Origin: Paracoccus benzoatiresistens
GTDB taxonomy: Bacteria; Pseudomonadota; Alphaproteobacteria; Rhodobacterales; Rhodobacteraceae
Assembly (NCBI RefSeq): GCF_026913015.1
Contig: NZ_JAPTYD010000020.1
Coordinates: 1 to 63,901, forward strand
Length of the DNA: 63,901 nucleotides
Direction: 5' to 3'
Part shown: positions 60,106 to 63,901 of the stretch, piece by piece
Layout: each line of letters begins with the position of its first letter
Numbering within the stretch: position 1 is the first letter of the stretch
Program-made: the position numbers and the translations under genes
The notes under the pieces: model-generated
Told to the model about the DNA's origin: nothing
Database searches by the model: none
Seen by the model: only the letters and a program-made list of their open reading frames with translations

Positions 60106-61440
60106 TCAGTCCTCGAGCGGCCTGCCTGCGGTCTCGCGGCTGGACAGCATGGCGATCAGCGCGACGACGGCCGCCGCCACCAGGAACCACGCCGGCGCGG
60201 CCTTGCTGCCCGTGGCCGAGATCAGCCAGGTGGCGATGAAGGGCGCGGTGCCGCCGAACAGGGCGTTGGCGGTGTTGAAGCTGAAGGCAAAGCCCGAATA
60301 GCGCACCCGCGTCGGGAAGATCTCGGCCAGGAAGCAGGGCAGGGTGCCGTCGTTCACGGTCAGCAGGGCTCCGAAGATGATCTGGACCAGGACGATCATC
60401 CCGAAGCTGGCGCTATCCAGCATGCCGAACAGCGGCACCGTCAGGGCGATGAACAGGACCGAGGCGGCGATCAGCGCCGTCTTCCGCCCGAACCGGTCCG
60501 ACAGCATGCCCATCAGGAAGATCAGGAAGATATAGGCGAACAGCGCGATGCTGTTGGCCAGGAATGACGCGCTTTCGTCCATGCCCATTTCAGTGATCAG
60601 GTAGGTCGGCATGTAGCTGAGGATCAGGTAGAAGCCGACCGCGTTCAGGCAGGTCACGCCGAAGGCGCGGATGATGGGCTTGCGGTATGTCGTGAACAGT
60701 TCCCGGACCGGGGTCGCCTCGACGTGATGGCGCGCTTCCAGTTCGCGGAACCGGGGCGTGTCCTCCAGCTTCAACCGGATGTAGAGGCCGACAAGGCCCA
60801 GGGGAAAGGCCAGCAGGAACGGCAGGCGCCAGCCCCAGCCGTGCAGCTGCGCCTCGGTCAACTGGCTGAACAGCAGGGCCGACATCAGCGAGCCGGCCAG
60901 CAGGCCTGCGGCGGTGCTGGCGGGGACCATGCTGGTATAGAAGCCGCGCCTTTCCGGGGGCGCGTATTCCGCCAGGAAAGACGTGGCGCCGGCATATTCG
61001 CCCGATGCCGAAAAGCCCTGCACCATCCGCACGATCAGCAGCAGCACGGGCGCCAGCATTCCGATCTGGGCATAGGATGGCAGAAGCGCGATCACGGTGG
61101 TTGCGCCCGACATGATCAGGATGGACCAGGACAGCGCGCTGCGCCGACCGACCCGGTCGCCGATGCTGCCCCAGATGATGCCGCCGATCGGGCGGATCAC
61201 GAAGGAGATCGCAAAGACCCCAAAGGTGGCAAGCAGCGCGGCCGAGGGCGCGATCTCGGGGAAGAAGACGGCGGCGATCACCGTGGCGAAATAGCCATAA
61301 GAGGCATAGTCGAACCATTCGACGAAGTTGCCGATGAAGCTTGCGGTCAGAACCTTGCGCAGGACGCCGGGCGCGGCCTTGCCGTCAAGCGGTGTCTCTG
61401 CGGCAGCGGCGGCGGCTGCGGGGATGTAGGCTGTGGTCAT
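60106..61440 (-). CDS. MFS transporter, metabolite:H+ symporter (MHS) type
   Basis: A 444-aa twelve-helix transporter. The MHS/ShiA/ProP signature FIGNFVEWFDYASYGYFATVI is near the N-terminus, and the helix 2-3 loop reads GSIGDRVGRRSAL with a second copy as MGMLSDRFGRKTAL. These carriers import organic acids, betaines or amino-acid derivatives with protons. It follows the creatinase gene by 127 bp on the same strand and is therefore a candidate creatine (or creatinine) importer. That assignment is inference from gene position. Confidence 0.88.
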   Translation of the reverse strand: MTTAYIPAAAAAAAETPLDGKAAPGVLRKVLTASFIGNFVEWFDYASYGYFATVIAAVFFPEIAPSAALLATFGVFAISFVIRPIGGIIWGSIGDRVGRRSALSWSILIMSGATTVIALLPSYAQIGMLAPVLLLIVRMVQGFSASGEYAGATSFLAEYAPPERRGFYTSMVPASTAAGLLAGSLMSALLFSQLTEAQLHGWGWRLPFLLAFPLGLVGLYIRLKLEDTPRFRELEARHHVEATPVRELFTTYRKPIIRAFGVTCLNAVGFYLILSYMPTYLITEMGMDESASFLANSIALFAYIFLIFLMGMLSDRFGRKTALIAASVLFIALTVPLFGMLDSASFGMIVLVQIIFGALLTVNDGTLPCFLAEIFPTRVRYSGFAFSFNTANALFGGTAPFIATWLISATGSKAAPAWFLVAAAVVALIAMLSSRETAGRPLED

Positions 61441-61567
61441 GGTCTCCTCCCATCTGTGTCCAATGATCGTGCGTCATTGATGCCGGCCCATCCCTCCCGA
61501 TCGGCCGGTGTGCTTTCGCATGCTCCTGAAAGGCGAAACCGGCGGTGGTCTGCCGCCGGTCATTGTG

Positions 61568-62803
61568 TCAGGCAACCTTTGCCTTGCCTGCGTTCCTGAC
61601 GATCAGGTGTTCCGGGCCATAGGGGAAGCCGGTGATGTTGCGGTTGCCCCCTTCCTCGATCACCAGGATGTCGTGTTCGCGATAGCCGCCCGCGCCGGGC
61701 CGGCCCTCAGGAATGGTGATCATCGGCTCCATCGACACCACCATGCCGGGCTCCAGCACCGTTTCGCAATCCTCGCGCAGTTCCAGTCCGGCTTCGCGGC
61801 CGTAGTAGTGCGACAGGACGCCGAAGCTGTGCCCATAGCCGAAGCTGCGGTATTGCAGCAGGTTCTCGGCGGCGTACATCTCGTTCAGCTCGACCGCGAT
61901 CTCCGAGCATTTCGCCCCCGGCACCAGCAGCTCCTTGCCGCGGTCATGGACCTTGCAGTTGAATTCCCACAACCGGACATGCTCGTCGCTGGCTTCCTCG
62001 GCAAACAGCGTGCGTTCCAAGGCGACGTAATAGCCCGCGACCATGGGGAAGCAGTTCAGCGAAAGGATGTCGCCGCGCTGGATGCGGCGCGACGTGACGG
62101 GGTTGTGGGCGCCGTCGGTGTTGATGCCTGACTGGAACCAGGTCCAGGTGTCCAGCAGTTCGGCCTCGGGCCAGGTCCGGGCGATCTCGCGGACCATGGT
62201 CGCGGTCGAGTGCAGCGCCACCTCGTGTTCGGGCACGCCCACGGCGGTGGCTTCGACACAGGCCGCGCCGCCCACATCGGCAATGCGCGCCATCTCGGTG
62301 ATATGCGCAATCTCCTCGGCCGACTTGATCATGCGCAGGCGCATGGCGGGTGCGGCGATGTCCACGAACTCGACGCCCGGAAACTCTGATTTCAGCAGGT
62401 TCAGCAGTTCGATGTTGACGTGGTCGAACTCGATCCCAATGCGGCGGGCAGCCCCGATGATCTGGCGGATGGCGTGGAAATAGTTGTCCTTCTGCCAGTC
62501 GGTATAGGTCAGGTTCTCGCCGAAGGTGCGCCGCCAGGGCTGGCCGCCGTCGATGCCCGCGCTGATCGAGGTGGCCTTGTCATGATCGACAAGGAACCCA
62601 TAGCGCCGCCCGAACTGGCAATACATGAAGTCGGCGTAATAGTTGATGTTGTGGTAGGACGTGAACAGCACCGCGTCGACGCCCGTGTCGGCCATGTGCC
62701 TGCGGATCGCATCCAGCCGACGCTGCATCTCGGCCGCCGAGAACGTGCCCTTGGCCTTGTCACCGTTGCCGACAAAGTTCTGGAGTCTTTCGCGTTGTGT
62801 CAT
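61568..62803 (-). CDS. Creatinase (creatine amidinohydrolase)
   Basis: A 411-aa pita-bread-fold enzyme that hydrolyses creatine to sarcosine and urea. The N-terminal creatinase_N domain is at about 25-160 and the M24-like catalytic domain at about 165-400. The sequence follows Pseudomonas creatinase closely in characteristic blocks: FTSYHNINYYADF, SAGIDGGQPWRRT, DTWTWFQSGINTDGAHNPV (with the catalytic His), RSFGYGHSFGVLSHYYG and GMVVSMEPMI. It therefore looks like true creatinase rather than a proline dipeptidase, and metal ligands of M24 peptidases are not required. AGGAGG precedes the ATG. It is followed by an MHS transporter and divergent from a LysR regulator. Confidence 0.93.
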   Translation of the reverse strand: MTQRERLQNFVGNGDKAKGTFSAAEMQRRLDAIRRHMADTGVDAVLFTSYHNINYYADFMYCQFGRRYGFLVDHDKATSISAGIDGGQPWRRTFGENLTYTDWQKDNYFHAIRQIIGAARRIGIEFDHVNIELLNLLKSEFPGVEFVDIAAPAMRLRMIKSAEEIAHITEMARIADVGGAACVEATAVGVPEHEVALHSTATMVREIARTWPEAELLDTWTWFQSGINTDGAHNPVTSRRIQRGDILSLNCFPMVAGYYVALERTLFAEEASDEHVRLWEFNCKVHDRGKELLVPGAKCSEIAVELNEMYAAENLLQYRSFGYGHSFGVLSHYYGREAGLELREDCETVLEPGMVVSMEPMITIPEGRPGAGGYREHDILVIEEGGNRNITGFPYGPEHLIVRNAGKAKVA

Positions 62804-62847
62804 GGCATCCTCCTTGCATGATATTTTTAAAAGGATGCAGAGAGGCT

Positions 62848-62875
62848 TTGCCGCAGTCAAAAGACCATTTATAAT
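62848..62875 (+). promoter_or_regulatory. Sigma-70-type promoter of the LysR gene
   Basis: TTGCCG (62848-62853) and a perfect TATAAT (62870-62875) are separated by 16 bp, with the LysR ATG 33 bp beyond. The region is A/T-rich and is shared with the divergent creatinase gene. Confidence 0.55.
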
Positions 62876-62908
62876 GCTCCGATTAGCTTTCCTCATGCGA
62901 CGGAAGCC

Positions 62909-63814
62909 ATGCCGCAGCCTCCGCTGAACGCCCTGCGCGCCTTCGAGGCCGTTGCCCGCACCGGCAGCTTCCGTGCTGCGGCCGAGGACCTGTTTGTCAC
63001 GCAACCCGCCATCAGCCACCAGATCAGGCATCTGGAAGACTGGCTTGGCCTGCCGCTGTTCGACCGCAGCGGCCGGGTGCCAAGGCTCTTGCAGCGGGGG
63101 GTCGCCCTGGCGCGCGACCTGACAACGGCCTTCGATGGCATCGACGCGGCATGCCGCCGCGCGCGGCCGGCTTCGCCTGAGGGCGTCGTGGTCGTGGCAG
63201 CGATCCCGTCGGTGGCGGTCTGCTGGCTGATCCCCCGCCTGCCGGGATTCAGGGTGCTGCACCCGGAGGTCCAGCTGCGGGTCATCTATGCCCACCATGG
63301 CCACGAGATCGACTTCGCGACAACCGATGTGGCGTTCACCTTTGCGGACGCCCGCCCCGAGGGCGATGGCATCCTGTCCGAGCCATTCCTGTCCGGACGC
63401 AGCGTGCCGGTAGCCAGCCCGGCATTGGTCGGGACGGATCCGATCGAACCCTCGGCCGGATGGCTACTGGAGGTCGGGCTCTTGCACGACAATGATCCGT
63501 CCGGCTGGAAGACTTGGCTGGCACGCGCAGGCGAAGTGGTGCCCGACCGGCTGCCAGGCGCCATCTTCGAGGATTTCAACCTGCTGCGCGCCGCCGCCCT
63601 GGCCGGGCAGGGGGTCGCGCTGTGTTCCCTGGCGATGATCCGGTCCGATCTGGCGGAAGGGCGGCTGGTGCAACTGTCCGAAGTGTCGGTTCTGGAGGAG
63701 TTCGACTATTACCTGACCCGGTCCAACCTGACGCCGCGCGACAGCGGGCGCCGCAAGGCGCGGCAGGCGTTTCTGTCGTGGGTCGAAAGTGAACAGGAAA
63801 CGGTTGGCGCCTGA
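62909..63814 (+). CDS. LysR-family regulator, GcvA-like, beside creatinase
   Basis: A 301-aa LysR protein of the GcvA branch. The HTH is at 1-60 (PPLNALRAFEAVARTGSFRAAAEDLFVTQPAISHQIRHLEDWLGLPLF) and the effector domain at 90-300 (FEDFNLLRAAALAGQGVALCSLAMI). It is divergent from creatinase across 105 bp with its own promoter, and probably controls creatinase and the transporter in response to creatine or a product. GGAAG precedes the ATG closely. After its stop, 87 bp remain to the window edge with no further gene that can be supported. Confidence 0.88.
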   Translation: MPQPPLNALRAFEAVARTGSFRAAAEDLFVTQPAISHQIRHLEDWLGLPLFDRSGRVPRLLQRGVALARDLTTAFDGIDAACRRARPASPEGVVVVAAIPSVAVCWLIPRLPGFRVLHPEVQLRVIYAHHGHEIDFATTDVAFTFADARPEGDGILSEPFLSGRSVPVASPALVGTDPIEPSAGWLLEVGLLHDNDPSGWKTWLARAGEVVPDRLPGAIFEDFNLLRAAALAGQGVALCSLAMIRSDLAEGRLVQLSEVSVLEEFDYYLTRSNLTPRDSGRRKARQAFLSWVESEQETVGA

Positions 63815-63901
63815 GAACGGAGATTGCAGGCTCCATTCTGAATGCACCAGTCCTGCGGGGCAGGGTTCGTCATGGTGCCTCCAATCGTATCAGCTCATCT
63901 C

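Noticed and set aside
63576..63874. Minus-strand ATG at 63874 with GGAGG upstream near the window end
   Set aside because: The frame runs antisense into the LysR gene, encodes nothing recognisable and ends after a few dozen codons; the ribosome site is probably chance.
1..63901. tRNA, rRNA, CRISPR arrays, prophage or plasmid replication genes
   Set aside because: No cloverleaf-like sequence, spaced direct repeats, phage structural genes or replication initiator was seen anywhere in the window.

Overview
The window looks like the chromosome of a high-G+C alphaproteobacterium of the Rhodobacterales, most likely Paracoccus or a close relative. The evidence is two exact BioR operators (TTATCTATAA) with a GntR-type bioR-bioY-bioB cluster, an EcfG-type general-stress promoter, a PutR/PutA pair, a G/C-rich intergenic hairpin of a kind common in this order, and strongly G/C-biased third codon positions that open long antisense reading frames. 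No rRNA, tRNA or CRISPR array was found.

Layout. 1-7 kb: the 3' end of an erythromycin-esterase-like gene, then a possible envelope-to-cytoplasm signalling module. It comprises a 190-aa three-helix membrane protein resembling the Pycsar-effector (DUF5706) family, divergent from a 1223-aa secreted FecR-TPR-beta-barrel protein, which sits 6 bp upstream of a CHASE2-class III nucleotide cyclase. 7-14.5 kb: a secreted alpha/beta hydrolase, a FGGY sugar kinase with a GlpD-like dehydrogenase, and a dimethylglycine/sarcosine dehydrogenase-like enzyme divergent from an XRE-cupin regulator. 14.7-20.5 kb: an operon of hybrid histidine kinase (three receivers), CheR methyltransferase and receiver-PAS-HWE kinase, preceded by the EcfG-type promoter.

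20.7-38 kb is catabolic and cofactor territory. It holds an ornithine-cyclodeaminase-like gene, putR/putA, and the homogentisate route for tyrosine (hpd with a Rieske ferredoxin; hmgA-fahA with three MarR-type operators). The maleylacetoacetate isomerase gene that should follow fahA is reduced to a 231-bp deleted and frameshifted relic. Next come a branched-chain 2-oxoacid dehydrogenase (fused E1 alpha/beta plus E2) with an Lrp regulator, and bioR-bioY-bioB. 38-47 kb: a small DUF1236 protein, an OmpA-family protein with long acidic Ala-rich repeats, a complete IS256-family element, and a DUF1206 membrane protein divergent from a P-type cation ATPase.

47-64 kb: an aldo/keto reductase-MFS pair with its LysR regulator, a DUF1330 gene beside a broken MmyB-like XRE regulator, an MgtC/SapB protein, and a LysR-VOC-pirin electrophile/quinone-type cluster. 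These are followed by a malate:quinone oxidoreductase carrying a Tat signal, a purine-nucleoside-permease-family protein, an aldo/keto reductase, an MHS-type MFS transporter, creatinase and a divergent GcvA-like LysR regulator. Creatinase (creatine to sarcosine and urea) and the sarcosine/dimethylglycine dehydrogenase-like enzyme at 11-14 kb could act in sequence, although they are about 48 kb apart.
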